From positions 248,001 through 312,000 of the forward strand of contig VZSE01015512.1 in assembly GCA_013398275.1 (NCBI GenBank): a DNA stretch of 64,000 nt. The letters are read 5' to 3'. The position numbers were made by a program, and so were the translations under genes. The notes under the pieces are model-generated. The model made no database searches, was not told the DNA's origin, and worked only from the letters and a program-made list of their open reading frames with translations. Below are positions 13,001-28,000 of the stretch, piece after piece; positions within the stretch are counted from its first letter, which is position 1; each line of letters opens with the position of its first letter. Source of the DNA: Promerops cafer (lineage: Eukaryota; Chordata; Aves; Passeriformes; Nectariniidae).

Positions 13001-16000
13001 CCCATGGGTGCATCATCTTCTTGTGTTCATTTTATCAGGAAAACACATTGTTAAACAGTAATTTGTCATTTCCTTGGTCCACTTACCATTATAATCCCAA
13101 ACAACCTGTTCCAAACTACTCATCAAGCCCAAGATGAATTAGAGCGTGCCATGGATCATGTGTAAAATCAAAGAATTTTGCTCAAGAGCAACCAGGATAT
13201 TTTTTATTAACACTTGGTAGCAATGTTCCCCTCAACTGAAGTGTTTTCATAGAGAAATCTACACTGTGGAACTGTGTTATTATCAGTTTGAAAAACCCTA
13301 TCCATCATTTGAAACAACAGAGGTTTGCAGTTCTTTTCACTTTTCCCCTCCCAGTGACATCCTGAGCTCACAGATTGCTCCAGAGAGCGGCACCCTCAGA
13401 TCCTGAAGGCAGCCAAGGACTGGAGAACACTGAAGTCATTTTACTTGTGTTTTCTCTTGGTCCCTTTATTCCAAAAGAAGTCAGGAAAGAGGGTGGCTTG
13501 GAAACTGTCAAGAAAACTGTTTTTTCATGACATCAGTAAAATAATTCCCACATTCTGGAGGCAGCTCTTACCTTACACTCCTCGTAGTCTCTGCGGACGT
13601 AGAGCAGATAAATCAACCAGTTCTTCCTCTCTAGGATGGGCAGCTCCGGTGCTGTCCATGGAAAATATTCACAGAACACAAGGAATCAGACTGAGCAGCA
13701 GAGAATCTGGGAGAGGTACTCCCAACCACCCCAACTGCCTCCACAAGGCAAGTAATTCAAGAACTGCAATTGCATTTAATGATTTGACTTGAAGGCTGGA
13801 GCGTGGACTTCTAACCAGGGTCTGGTTTTATTCTACTTCTCAAACCAGTGGATAAAACACCTTGTTCAGGATTGACACTAAATAAAAGCTCTAAGCAGAA
13901 AACTTCCACCTGGTCTGCTGGAGAGTGTCCCTCCCCACGGCAGGGTGTTGGAACAAGATGGGTTTTAAGGTCCCTTCCAACTCAAACCAGTCTGGAATTC
14001 TAAAGACCTGAGGCATCGGCTCCTCCTGGAGTAAACAGCTCCACGCACACATTTTAATTCAACACCAGCACTGGTTGGAGGAATTGGAGCTTTTCAAATA
14101 CACAAGAAGCAGCTTGGAGGAAATGAGTTGGATTCACAGCTTGGAGGAAATTAGTTGGATTCACATGAGTTGGATTCATATTTTCACATTTTGAATCTAG
14201 GGCAAAAGAACCAAAGGTCTTTAAGATGAATTTCTGGGACTGAATGAGCAGAAAACAGGTGATACACACAAAAGGAGATTGGAGAGATGGGGTCTGAAGG
14301 TGTGAATAATTTAAAGAGGTCAAACTTAGTTCTTCGGAACTGTGAAGGGGCTATGAAACATCACAGGTCTGAGAGACTGAGAAGCTACTGCAGAGAAACA
14401 TTTGATGCAGTGGAGGAGGAAGCCTTGTGCTCCAGCATTTCAATGGTGCGGAGCTCGCAGCAGTAATTATGGCAAATCACAGATGGATGTTGCTTAGCGA
14501 TATCCACGTCGGCTTTACAAGTCGAACACACTGCTGTGCATTTCATTAAGGCTGGGAATGTATTGCCTGGGACTGGAGTCTCCATTGCGAGGGGTAACCA
14601 TAGCAACTGGCCCAAAAGCTCCGTGTTTGCAAGTCAATATTGTGACAGGAGCGCGAGGCGATGCCAGGTGAGGGCTGGGGCAGAGCTGGGGGCACACAGC
14701 ACAGGGACACCTTCCCCAGCCCTTCGGAGCTCGGCACGGAGCCGAGCCACCCCCGGACACCCCGGCTCGGCTGCAGCAGCACGGAGCAGAAGGACAGACT
14801 GGGGAGCCGTGGGCCCCTCTGCCATCAGAGGCGAGAAGAAGAAACCCTGCAGAGGGAAGGGCTGCATCACGTCGAGGCAGGTGCCAAGTGTAATTATCTT
14901 TTGGAATGGCTGAGCTTTAATCACCTCTGGAGCACACCAGGCTCTCCCCCACAACCCACATCAAGTCCAGTTTCACTGAGAGCTCCTAAATCCAACATCT
15001 TTCAGCTGCTGAATTTGGGAAACATTTCACAAAGCCATTCTCATTTTCTTGGTTTTTCTTTCTTAAATTCCAGAATATCCACCTAATTTTATATTAGAGC
15101 TGAGAATTAAATGTGCACACTAGCAATTTAAGGTCAAATACCTTCTAAAGAAGGTTCAACTAACCTTAAAACAAATAGAAAGCTCACAGTCCAAACAAAA
15201 AAGTAATCCAAACACACAAAAGAGTAATCCAAACAAAGAAGTAATCCAAACAAAAGAATAATGCAAACAGGCTAAGCTTACAGAAATGCACAGATCAGGG
15301 ATCCAAACGTTCCCGAATTCTGCTCTGCTGTGGAGTATCTAGATCTTTGTAAGCAAGGCATTTTAATAAGCGTGCTCCTAGATCAGATGAATTGATTTCT
15401 GATGGCTTTATGTTTCCCATTTGTCCTTTTTAGAGTGAAAGGATGAAGGGAAGAGTCAAGAGGCTGCCTAAATAGCCACAAATGGACTGAAACCCCACTA
15501 TTTCACATCTGAAGCCCATTCAGGGGCTACCTAATTCATTGACACTCTGTAATTACTTCCCTGTGTAGGTTATTACCAGTGCCAGGGTGTGACAGAAACA
15601 CGGCACTTGGGGATGCTGGAAATGCTCTGCCCCATCCCTGGCAGTGCCCAAGGCCAGGCTGGACGGGGCTTGGAGCACCCTGGTCCAGTGGAAGGTGTCC
15701 CTGCCCGTGGCAGGGGGTGGGATCAGATGGGCTTTAAGGTCCCTTCCATCCCAAACCAATCTGGGATTCTATAACAGCAGCTGGACTTGTGTGCCCTTCC
15801 TGCCTGGCATCTCCTGGTGCCACTGTCTGTTATAAAACAGCAAACCTGACAAACCTGGGCACTTCCCACCTTCTTTTGTGAGTATGGATTTAAGGACAGA
15901 CACTGCAAACTCTGTGTACCCATCAACATTCCACTAACAGTCACAACTGAAGTATCCTTCACCATTTTGTGCCTATTAATGCAGCCTCAAATTAGAAAAT

Positions 16001-19000
16001 CCTGCAACTGTTTGAAATAGGGAATAATCAAAACAACTCCAGACACACTCCACCAGGTCTCCAACCATCTGTTCATGCCTTACTGGGAGGGTAAAAAGAA
16101 AATGTACCATTAAAGGTTAAAACAGACACCAATGTTTTGGGCTAAGACGCCAGTACACCGGAGAGGGGATGGAGGATTGGTTGTTTTATTCCTGAAGGAA
16201 AGAGCTCTTTCACACTTATGAGACAAGAAGGATGTTACACTCCACTCCCACACCATGGAAATGCCTGCTGGGAACAGGGATGGGAAGGAAGAAATGCTGA
16301 ACGTCAGACCGAGGGCTGAGCAGAACATCAGGCTGCAGAGGGAAAGGAGAAAACCCAAGGAGCTGCCTAAAAGTGCTGGGATGGAGAGAAAATGGAGAAA
16401 TCAAAAGGCACCGTGAGTCCCAGGAGTGAGCACCGTTCACATCTGCAGAGAAACCAGCTCTGCCTCCCCCAGTGATACACTGAGCTAAGGAGAACTCTGT
16501 GTGATTGGGAAAACACAGGGAGATTTTATGCTCCTAAAAGTCATTTGGAAATAGCCCCAAGGCTGACTGAGACATGAATCGCTTTTTTCCTTCTTTCTCC
16601 CTAAGACAAGCAAATTGAAAGCAGACAAACAATTCTGATGTTTTTCAAAATCTATGTCTAAATTCATTATTAAATTTGACACAGGAACATATCTGATCCC
16701 CCCAAAAATGGCTGTGGGAAGTAAAGGATTATTACCAGGCTCTATGCTCTATTCAGATGCAGAGAGAATTAATGGAAATTATTTATACACCTCTCCAGAG
16801 CCACAACCATCTTCACAGTCTGCACTTCTGCTTTCCCACAAAGCAGTGGATACCTGCTCCTGGTGCATTTATCTCCCTCAGGTCTGCTCCCCCAGCCTGC
16901 TGATAAGGGCTGTCACAGTGCAACGGGTCACTGCATTCTCCTGAAGAAAATGGAAATACAAATGCCTGCCTATTTGGGTCTCTAGCTCCAGAGAAAGGGA
17001 ATAAAACACCTTCTTCAATATATGGACCTTCAGGAGTTTCTCCTATGTCACTGCTGTATGAATACACACTTTTCTTTGTCACCTCTAGCAAAAATCCCAG
17101 GCACTGCACAGGTTGGAAAAATGTGGTTTAGATCCTTCTAGCAGTGAACAAACAAAAAGCCATTATTTGCTGTAAATCAATCTGCCCAAAGGCCAGTCCA
17201 GGAAAACACAATCACCAAAAAACTTCGTATCTACATCAAAAAGAGTTTATAACCTGCGTAATTGTCTTTTGGCCTCTCTTTTGTGGGACTACAAAAGTCC
17301 TGTGCCAGGGAGTCAGCCACCAAATATATGATTAAATGCCTTTGAAGTGTGTTTTGATTGAATTCAAAAGGGAATCCATCTGATCCCCTCACTGGCCAGT
17401 GATTGATTGCACGAGCCATTTCCAGCAATGTGATTTTTCTTTCTGACAATGCTCCTTTAAGGAAGCCACGGGAGCAGAAACCCTGACAGAATCAGAGTAA
17501 GATCATCAGGTTTGTATCTGTGCTTCTCTATCATCACTCTTCCCTTTATTCATCCTCTTATAGATTTTCTCAAAGGACTGAAAAAAATAATAATGAGTTA
17601 TTCCCTTTTGTGTAAACCTCCCTAGGAAATTATTTTGTGCTTGCATCTTCATATTGGGTAATTATAGCTTAGGGATGAACTATCAAACAGTGGGGTTTAG
17701 ATTTAATAAAAGGGCTTTAAATTGCTGTAAAAAGAAGAGGGGAAAAAAGGCCCCAGAAGCTTTTATGAGATTTCGTGGGGGAAATGATTGCTAAAGCACC
17801 AGCAGTAAGAAGTGGCTCAAGAACACGTTTCAGTCATCTCAGAGGGAAAAAACCAGTTCAGAGCCCAGCCCTCCTTCCAATCCAATCCTATCCAATCCAA
17901 TCCAATCCAATTACCCTACAGGGTCCAAGCCCCAGTTAATCCCTTCCAACTCTGAACCCAACCTGCAGCAAACTGAGCAAGAGCAGCAAAGGGGCAAAAG
18001 ACTCAAGAAGACACAAAGAAGAACTTGTTACTGCCCAAAATCCCCAATAACCTAAAGCACACCTACTGCACAAAGAGAGAACAGAAAAGCTTTGCAAAGG
18101 CAGTTAAATAGAAGTATTTTTAATGTTTTTATTCTGCAGTAGCTTCATGAGCCACAGTCTGGATCCATTGTGGTAGGTACCATGTATGTGGGAAAGGTTT
18201 TCCAAAAGGATTCAGATGTTCCTTTCCAAATTCTAATTCAAAATTCCATGTTGCAAAACAGCATCATCCAAGAATACCTACAATACCTACAGAGGTATTT
18301 TCAAAACTAACAAACACCCAGGCAGTGCTTCAGTTCTCTATTGTGACATTTTGATATTGAGGCAGCAGAAGCACAAAAGAATTTCATAAAGTGAAGCTTA
18401 GGATGGTTTGGGTTGGAAGGACCTTAAAGACAATCAAGTCCCACCCTCCTGCCATGGGCAGGGACACCCTACCCTATCCCAGGGTGCTCCAAGCCCTGTC
18501 CAGCCTGGCCTGGAACACTGTCAGGGATCCAGAGGCAGCCACAGCTGCTCTGGGCAACCTGTGCCAGGGCCTGCCCACCTTCCCAGCCAGGGATTTCTTC
18601 CCACTATCCCATCTAACCCTGCCCTCTGGCAGTTTAAAACCACTGCGCCTTGCTCTGAAGAAATGAAAGCAGGAAGCTGGGCTGTGGCAAAGCCAGAGAG
18701 AGGCAGGTTATCAGCTCCCATCATCAGGCAAGGTTCACTGGGACACACAGCAGCAGCACTGGATGGGTTTGGAGATTCAATCCCCACTTCCAAGCCATTC
18801 TGGTCATTGCCTTAAGGGCAAACTCCCAGTGGCATAAAGACAATCCACTTGTCACTGCAGGGGAGCATCCCCAGCTGAGAGGCAACCCATGGAACTCTCT
18901 GCAGAGCACTGCCTGCCCCATCCCACACTCCCAGCCCAGCCTCCTGTGGACGTGTGCTGACATTATTGCCAGGATTGGCATTATTTCCCCTCCCAAAGCT

Positions 19001-22000
19001 TGGGGAAGGTTCAGGCATAGCTGTGGTTGCAGCCCAAACGCAGCTCCGTGCTCTCCTATCCATGTTAAATAAACATGGATAGGGAGGATGAGCCCATCTG
19101 TGCCTGTCTCCTTTTTGCCTTGAGCTTCACAAGCTGCCAACACCAGGAATTCTGCTACCGTTTGTAAATCCAGTGTCAGGGAGGGAATGAGCATCTTCTG
19201 GGCAAAAATAACATGAAAATAATAGGGCACACACTCAAACAGCTTCTACAGAACAACACAGCCCTGCAGGGAATTGGATTTTCCAAAACAAGGTATGAAA
19301 ATGGACAGAAAGCATTTGTAAGCTCTAATATCAATCTTCTCATCAAGATTTAAAACCAACAGACTGCCTTGGTGTGAGAGGAGCATCCTACAAATTCCTA
19401 GCAGAGCCAAATTTAACAAGAAATCCTCTTCCTTCCTCAGACTCTTCTACTGAGACTGTGGCAGTATAAATACATTAGAGCTTTGAAAGAAAACTAGCAC
19501 AGGAACATTGCTCTTCCTACGCCCAATCCATCCTTGCAGTTTGAAAATGGAGCCGTTAATGTATTCAAAACTCAGTAATAATGAAAAATAACCCCAAAAC
19601 CCAGCACTCAGAAGAGGCTTTACGAGCTGTATTTCACTCACCATGTTTGAGTGAATATACGTGAGAACAGAGGTGTTTGTATGCACAAATCCCTCTAAAA
19701 TGGATATAAACAACAACAAAAAAAGGACCAGCTTTCCACTGCAGCCGTTCTCTGTTTAATCCCTCTTCCCTCTGTTTTCCCGCTTGCAAATTGTTGCTGG
19801 AACACCTTTAAATCAAGCCCTAAAGCCGTGTGGTTGCTCGTTATTTACAGTCAGCTGGGGTTAATAAAGCTCATCACACACAGCCCGGTGCTGGCGAGGA
19901 GCCCTAACTCATCCCCAGAGCTGCCCCCTGCGGTTTAATAGCTCCACGAGGTGTAGGGAAAGCTGGAAGGAGGCTGGAAAGCAGCGGTTTAAACAACAAA
20001 AAAAAAGCAACATTTCTGACTCTCCACCTCCCCCTGCAGGAAAATTAGCCAAGGATAGATAAAAGACTTCAAAATTGTATCTTAAATCTGATTTATGCTC
20101 TAGGGCATGGGGAAAAAGGGGCATTTTCTCTTGCTACTTTGCACTGCATAAATCTCACTGAGTTGCTGGCTCAGATTTGGTTTTTTCTGATTTAAGACAT
20201 TTACAGTTCTGAGTTACTAAAAAAAATGTGGTTTCATTTATGAAATAAATACACTGATGATTCAATTAATTTGCCATATAAATAGAATGAATTTATTCAA
20301 TTATTTGTCTTCTACTACATGCTGCTCAAGTTCAACCTTAAGGTGAAGTGGGATGATCTGTAAATAAACACACACTTGTCATCCCCCTGGACCTCCCAGT
20401 GACAGTGAGGTTCCCAGGGGCAGAACCAGTTTGGGTCACTGGGAAATCTCTGTTAGCAACAGGAGGCTGATGAGATACCACTGTGCAGTCCTGAATCCAG
20501 CTGAGGGGGATGAGATGTACACACACTAACACAAGTACATGATCCTGATCATTACTCCATAAAAAGTTTAATTCAGGCCTGATAATACTCAATTCAAGTC
20601 TAAAATTTGACTCAAACAAATAACACCGGAGAGAAATTTAGTAACAAATGCCTTTAAAAAGAAATTTGAAAAAGTATGGTCTTTCTGAAAAATGAGAACT
20701 GAAAGTCTGTTTGCTCTGTACGAGCCAGTTTTGACCATCAGTGCTGACTGCTGAGCAGAGATGTGCTCAGAACAGAGGAAAACCAAAAAAATAGGGAAAA
20801 AACCAAATAACAGGCTACTTTACACGTCAGTTCTTAAGTCCCTGAGGATGCAGACACCACACTTGGAGATACTCAAGGATCCAAGCCCTGGCATCACATC
20901 CCAACTCTTATCTTCTCTCTTAAACCATGTCCTGCTTGATGCCTTGTGCTCTTGTAGGCAGGGTGGAGTCTGAGCTCTCTGTGGGTGTCTGTCTGCCAAC
21001 ACTGTTCCCAGATTTGGGAGGCAGAGCACACCATTGCAAAGGCATGGCAATAAAATGCCTTATGAGCACCAGAGGTGGTCCCAGATACTCACTGCTGGTT
21101 CCTCACAGTCTCCTCTCACAGCAACACTGGGATGGGAGATACTTCCCTCACCAAGTGGCTGCAGGCGTTCCCAAAATAACCAGCTTCTCATTAATTCCAC
21201 CATCAGGAGCAAAGTAGTTTGGGGATTTCCAGTCTAATCCTTCCTCTGGCTTTAATTCCTATGCTTAGTCTTTTTCTGTCTACAGCATGAGGTATTCTAC
21301 ATGGAAATCAAAACTAAAATTGTTATAGGGCATTTGTAAGAAAAGCTTTTCCTTTAGAAAGCAAAATAAAATTCTGACAGTGGAGAGGACCACAGTCCAG
21401 CCACGTCAGTCTTTGAAACTTCCCACTCCATGGGGAATAGCACCTAGAACCTGTCCTCGGTTCATCCACTGCCAAAGAATGTTGTATTGAAGGAATATTA
21501 TAAGAACATAGATATATATCAAAAAAATATAGAAGCTGGTCTTGCAAACATTTCAATACTCCCTACGACAAGACCCCATAGTTTGAGTTCTTCCAGCCTC
21601 ACTGCCTCAGGATGAAGTTCTGCAGGTGGGAAATCCCAGTCTATCCCAGGATGAACATTTGCCTGCGTACCTTCACTCTTCCTTACTGCACAAATGTGTC
21701 AATGGTCTTTAATTACACAGTCACAGAAGCACACCCTGCCTCCTTCTAATTAGAAGTATAAAAATGAATCACAGTCAGGCAGGGAATGAAATTGTTGAGA
21801 ATTATGAATAAACCAGTGACAAAATCCCAGGATTTGCCACGTGTATAATGCAGCTGGAAGCGGCGGCAGTGAAGGGGACAGGCCCTGCAAGGAGTGAATG
21901 GAGATATTTTTTATTCAAAAAGCCCCCAGAGAGCTGCTCCTTGCTCAACATGTCCCATCATCCTGTGCCACAGATGCTCTTGGAGAGCTGGGCTAAATGC

Positions 22001-25000
22001 AACAGGTGATTATGTCACTAAAGACTCAGATGCTCAAATTCCAGCTGCACAGACACTGGCAATTCTGATTCTTGAGCGGGCTGCATCTCCTTCAAGTGTC
22101 TGAAAATGAAGATATGAGTGACTGGCCTTGGGCTGTCTCCAAGGTAAAGGAGAGGAACAGGCATCCTTAGGAAGGGATTCATCCCAGCAGAGGTGGCTGG
22201 TAGAGGTCAGGGAATGGCACAGATGCCCTTTCCACTGACTAAACATAGAGCACGGGTGATCTGCTGAGACTCATTCTGCATCACAGACATCTCAATGCAG
22301 AGAGATGAATCCCACCCTTCCTAAATTTGTCACTTACTATTTTTACAGAATTATTTTTAAATTCCCACCAGGAGATGCCATTTTATCTGTAAGCAGCACG
22401 CCAACAAACTGCAGCTGAAGGCTTTAAAATCAAAAGAAACTTGCCTGGCAATAAGAATTTTCAAAGAAATCTCAAAAAATTTATTTACTTGTTTTAAAAA
22501 CTGGCACTAAAATGTTCCCTGTTGTGCTGCCTGCAAAGGATTCCCTGCTCCCGTCAGCACAGATATTAATGTACACACACAAGAGGGCAGAGCTGTGCTA
22601 GCACATTCCAATTTAAATATTACCAGTTCTTTGCAGTGCAGGGATTACTGGGCTGTTATTTTGGGGAGAAGAGGATGAAGTGAAGGATATTATAGAATTT
22701 AATTACCCAGAAATGATAATCCATTGTTTAATCTCACTACTCAAAACTAGCAGCTGCATCAGATCCTGAGCATCACACACAGCACTCACTGCTCCCCACT
22801 TATCGGCAAGATGGAAATGCCCAAGTCTCTTATATAAAACAATGATGTAATTACCAACTAATCTAGCTTATTTAGGAACCAATTTCCTCCCACAAGGTTG
22901 GGGGTTCAAATGGACTAAAAGATCTTGGCTTGCATGGAAGCGAATGGGTATGGACAGATAAGGGCTGGATTGGCTCCCTCCAACCACGACATTCCCACTA
23001 AGGCCTTTTCTTTCTGACACACTTAGAAGCATTAATTAATTTAACTCAAGGGGCTTGTTTTTATCTGGATTTCTCAGGCAGCTTCACTCTTACAAGTTCA
23101 AAGGCAGCTTTGAAGCCAGCTCAAAGAATGGATTTGTATTGATTTAAGGAACTGTATCAGAAATTCAGAAATGATCGGCACTGCAAGTGCATGGAATCGA
23201 CTCCACGGGGTGGGAGAGTTCCTGCTCTTCACATTAAATACTCACAGAATCCCTTAAAACATCTGCAGGAGCAGGAGGGATCCCCACTGGTTCATCTGGG
23301 TGAGCAGGAGCCACCCAGAGACAGGACAGCTCATCAAAAGCCACTCACCTATTTCTGCATAATCTGAGCATTATTTATTACCTAAGAGCCACATTTGGAG
23401 ATTGTTTATTGTCACTGGCACTTCCTAACCAGAGCCACCACCCAACAGCCAAGCAGTGCATTGCAATATATCCATTTATATGATACTTTTCATTTCATGT
23501 CTCCAAATGTTTTGTTAACCAAAAGCCTGGAGCATCCAAAACCTGTCACTGGATATTAGGCCAAGCTTGAGGTTGATAAATGGAAAGCAACAAAAGCCAG
23601 AGCACTTTGCCAAAGGTCACAGTTAATTCAATTCCTTGCTTCAAACCCTAGAAAAAACATACCTACAAAGCATCCAAAAAATACCCCAGTGCCCAGGCCT
23701 GGGAGAACACTTGATCTCTGCTAAGAGTTTTACAGGGTTTTCATTTTGAAAATTATCCACCTGACCCTTCCTGTGTTAAGTGTAGAGGTGGTTGATGACA
23801 ATTCAGAATTCTCATTCCTGACAGATTAATGGAATTTTAGGACAAGTTCTTCCCAGTGATTCAAGCGAAATCCATTTTGCTTCAGTGAGTTTATTATACT
23901 GTGTACATATTTAGGATTCTACTTTGTCATTAAAACACCATCAGTGCATCTCAGAAAGTCTAAGGTCTCTTATTCATGTAGAAATCCAAATGCATTTAAA
24001 ATTGTCCCATTAACCTCTGAACTGTTTTTAGACAAACACGAGCTCAGAACTTACTTCCTAAACATTTTTTCCACAATAAAGGGAAATAAATTCAAGTTAT
24101 GTTCCATAAAAATCAGCAGTACAAGCTGGTAAAAGCACTTCTCCACTCCAGTACCATCAGATCCTACAAAATTATTTGATTTGCCTGCGTGGGAAAAAGA
24201 AAGTGGGAAGATGGGAGACAGCCTATCTCAATTCCAAACCAGTAAAGCATTTAGGAAAATATCTGATTAATTTAGAATGCAGGAGGGAGATTAAAACCCC
24301 ACCTCAGCAGACTGACATTAACTCCTTATCACCTCAAGGAACAGAGCTCCCTTTATTCCACCCTCAGCTGCTTGAGGATCAACACAGGGAGAGTTATGGA
24401 TCTTGATGGAGCAACAAAGGGAATTGATTTTTGGAGCAGCTTTCCCAACAGGGGATAGAGGCCAAATGCTACTTCTGTGTCGCTGCTGAGGGATGAATGT
24501 CACCAAGTGTGGCCACAAGATACCTGGAGGGAGTCCACCTCCACTCATGTTGTTAATTCAGATCCTTGCACGGACAGATTTCCAACCCGACTGCACCAGC
24601 AGCCTCTGCTCCAGAACCTTTAGACCTCCTTCAGCCTTGCTGAATGCTCATCCTCTTCCCTCAGGGCTGCCTACAAGCCAGACTCTCCCAGATCCCAATT
24701 TCAGGCTTTGGCAGCCCAACAGCCACATGATGGATCAGCTACTTCACGAGCAAATTCCACCTCCAAATTCAACGTTCTCCTTCTAAGAGCCATACAATCC
24801 AGTTGCTACACACTGGTTGTAGGTTCCACCTTTTCTTGCCTCACGGGCAGGGTCACAGGAGAAAAGCAAGAACAGTGAGGGGAAGCTACTCAATTCAGGT
24901 TCAATATATCCAATGGAAAGCAAGAACAGTGAGGGGAAGCTACTCTCAATTCAGGTTCAACATACCCAATGTATTTAGACCTGCATCACTGAAAACGTGG

Positions 25001-28000
25001 CCTTCTGGGTAAAGCTACAAACCTCACGTGTTTATTTTGTCATTCCAATGATTTTTGGCAAATTTGAGACTCCATTCTCAGAAACACACACTCAGTACCT
25101 CACTCCTGCCCAGTACAAATGCAGACAAGCTGAACAGGCTGAATGCAGCACTGTGATGGTTAACACTGGGCCTCAGCAATGACTTGGTCCCACTCTGCTA
25201 CACCTGTGTGCAACCACATCATCCATTATTGCTCTGTTTGGGCACAAATTTTGCCCACACCAAACTGTTCATATGGTCTCTGCATTTCACAGACCTGTTT
25301 GTGCTAATGTTGAGTTCAGGATCTCTCTTGCCAGAGAAAACACTGACACTGAAGCTTTATCCTGCTTGAAAACACAATGCAAATACAGAAAAAGGCAATT
25401 TTCTGCAACAGAAAGTGGCCATTCAATGTTTAAAATGTCAGTTTAAAGTAAGTTTAGCAGCACTCTTCTGTTCAAACAGCCCTGATGTAGCCTGGCTCCT
25501 AAAGTTCATCATAATTCTCTTCAGCCAAACTAAAATGGGATGAGATATTTAATTAAGATGTTCTACAAATATTCTATTAAAAAAGAAAAAAAGATGCTGC
25601 TCTTTCCTGCCAAATTCCACAAAAACATATCCAACACCCCTTCTTGCTCCCTCCTCCTCTCTTCCATGCCCCCAGTCCCCCACCCACACAAAGAGGACAC
25701 TGTTACATCATTCCAAGTACAAATCTTTTTGCTGCCCTCATTTCCCAGAGATTAACGACCAGGCAGCTCAAATCAGCTTTTCCTGCTGCACTGAAGTCAA
25801 ATATTAAATGGCAAAGCCCAAAGGCTTTGAAGGCATTTCAGTCAGAATGACCTGAGGTGTGCCAGGCACTGGAGATGCCTCAATTTACCTTAAAGGACAA
25901 AAAAGAGAATTACAAAAGTCACAGAAGATTTTTTTCTTTTTTTTTAATCAGCATAGTTTACTTGGAGTCAAGGGTTGTGTCAGTATAAAAGGGAGAACCA
26001 GAGCCACAAATAAATGGGACTTGCACAACCAGGCACAGCAGGGTGGGGGTTATGGAGGATGAGGAGATGGGAGTCATAACCTTTATAGGAAAGGATAGAG
26101 ATGAAATAGCTCACCAGGGAGCCCATCAGTGCCTCCATGGAAGTCAGACTAATTGCCTCAAAGTAACCAATTTAGAGTAATCTTAGAGCAATCCTTGCTC
26201 TGAAAGAGTTGAGGGTCAAGATAAAAGTAAATTTGGGAGTTATTTTTACTTGCATGCAAGCCTGAAGCAGTAGCAATCTTCTCCTCAGCTCTGGGCAAGC
26301 CACCAAAGAGGCCTGGGCTTGTGCTGAGATCTCAAGCCCCATCTCCAGGACAGCCATACTCTGCCCAAGGGCTGGAATTCTCCTGCCAGGACTATGTGAG
26401 GCTGGCCTGAGCTCCCCAAAAGCAAAGTGGCTTTTCCAGCTTCCCAAGGCCTACATGCACGACAAGGAACCCAGCTAGGCAGAATGTCACTGCAGTGCCA
26501 GCTGCCAGTCAGACCCTTTTACTGCCAGCATTATCCCAAGGCAGTCTCCATCCCAAGGAATACTCTGACAGGCACATCAGGGCAGAAAATGGCCAGAGGA
26601 CTGTGTTCACCAGCTGAGGTTCCCTGAATGCAAAGGCAAGGGGAAAGGAGGACTGTTTCTGGCACTGGGAGTAAATACTCTTAATTAGAAACTGAACTGA
26701 TGGGGCCCTCTGCACGCTCGAGAAAGGAGAATCCATCAAAAACCATCCCAAAAGCTCAGCTCAGGTAGGCACAAGAGCTCTGCAGTGACCACAGCTGTGC
26801 TGGAAGGGGAGCAGTGCCACAGAGAAGGAAACACTCATTGTGTGTGTCAGGACAAGTCCTGCCTCAAGAACAAGGGAAAGGGGGAGAGGAGAGGCTGAAG
26901 AATTTACCAGATCCCTGAAAAAACAGCAAGATTTGGTCAAACCAACAACAGAAATTGTACCTGTTCCAGTTCAGATTCAACCAAGACTTCAAAACAACAA
27001 CTTGCACTGAGTGAATTAACACATTTTCATTATTAAAAAGAAACAACAAACAAAAGCAAAGAAAGGATAATTAAACTCACAACCTGCCTGATTTGGTATC
27101 ACTTTTACTTCAAAAATTGGAACAGGTAACGTAAAAAAACCCCACAAGACCCAATGTTTGCTTCCCAAGATTATTTCCAGAGCAAGACATCATTCTGAAG
27201 AACCCAAAACAAACCCGTGATTATTTGAGAGGATAAATGAGTATCAAACTCATTAACAGCCCCATAAGTAAGTACACAACAAAATAAACAGTCTCACAGA
27301 TTATAAGCAAACACGATACAGGCTGTGGCTATGGTAAATCAGCCAGGAACAGCACTGAGCTCACAGAGACCCTGGAAAAATACTGGTACTCAGCAAATTA
27401 CAGTCTAGACAGTCTCCTCTTTTCCCAGAGGACATTTATTTCCTCCTAGACAGCTGCAAACACTATAGAAGAAACCTTAAAACCAACCTGCCCAAGAAAC
27501 ACAATCATATCTTCAAACAAACCTTTTTTAGGACGGGGTTTTGTTGGTTCTGTAGCCGCTGGCGATGAAGAAACCTGAAAAGACAGAAACCAGGAGTAGT
27601 AAATACACCAGGCAAGGTTTCTTGAAGCTCTGTTCCAGAAAATAATCAGAAAGGACAACTGGCAAATCCCAAAGGAGGGCATAAAAATAGCAGCATTGCT
27701 GCTGGACAAACCCTGCCCTGCCAAGCAAGGCAGAGATTTCTGCTCCACAGCTCAATGAAATAAACCCTCACTGTGCAGCACATCCCTGTGCCTGGGGTCA
27801 CTTCTGATCAGCAGCACCCTGGGAAGTGACCTTTACCTTGCAAAAAAAAAAAGAAAAATTGGAGCATTTATGAACCTAATTAGAGATCACACAGAAAATA
27901 AATCAAAAATATTTATCATAGAACATTTATGAAGTTAATCAGGGCGAAGCTGTTCCCGGGGAACCATCTGAGTCAGCAGGATGTGAGCACAGGGATGCCC

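Larger units (their letters stand above)
13652..27522 (-). other. BBS4: BBS4 intron 2 (13.9 kb)
   Basis: This is the largest intron in the window. It contains CR1 tails at about 13905-14002, 15627-15772 and 18400-18645, tandem repeats at 14111-14179, 15190-15269, 17877-17912 and 24863-24972, and a GC-rich patch with an X-box at 14390-14960. The stretch 18650-24860 and the stretch 25000-27500 show no recognisable element. Confidence 0.85.
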
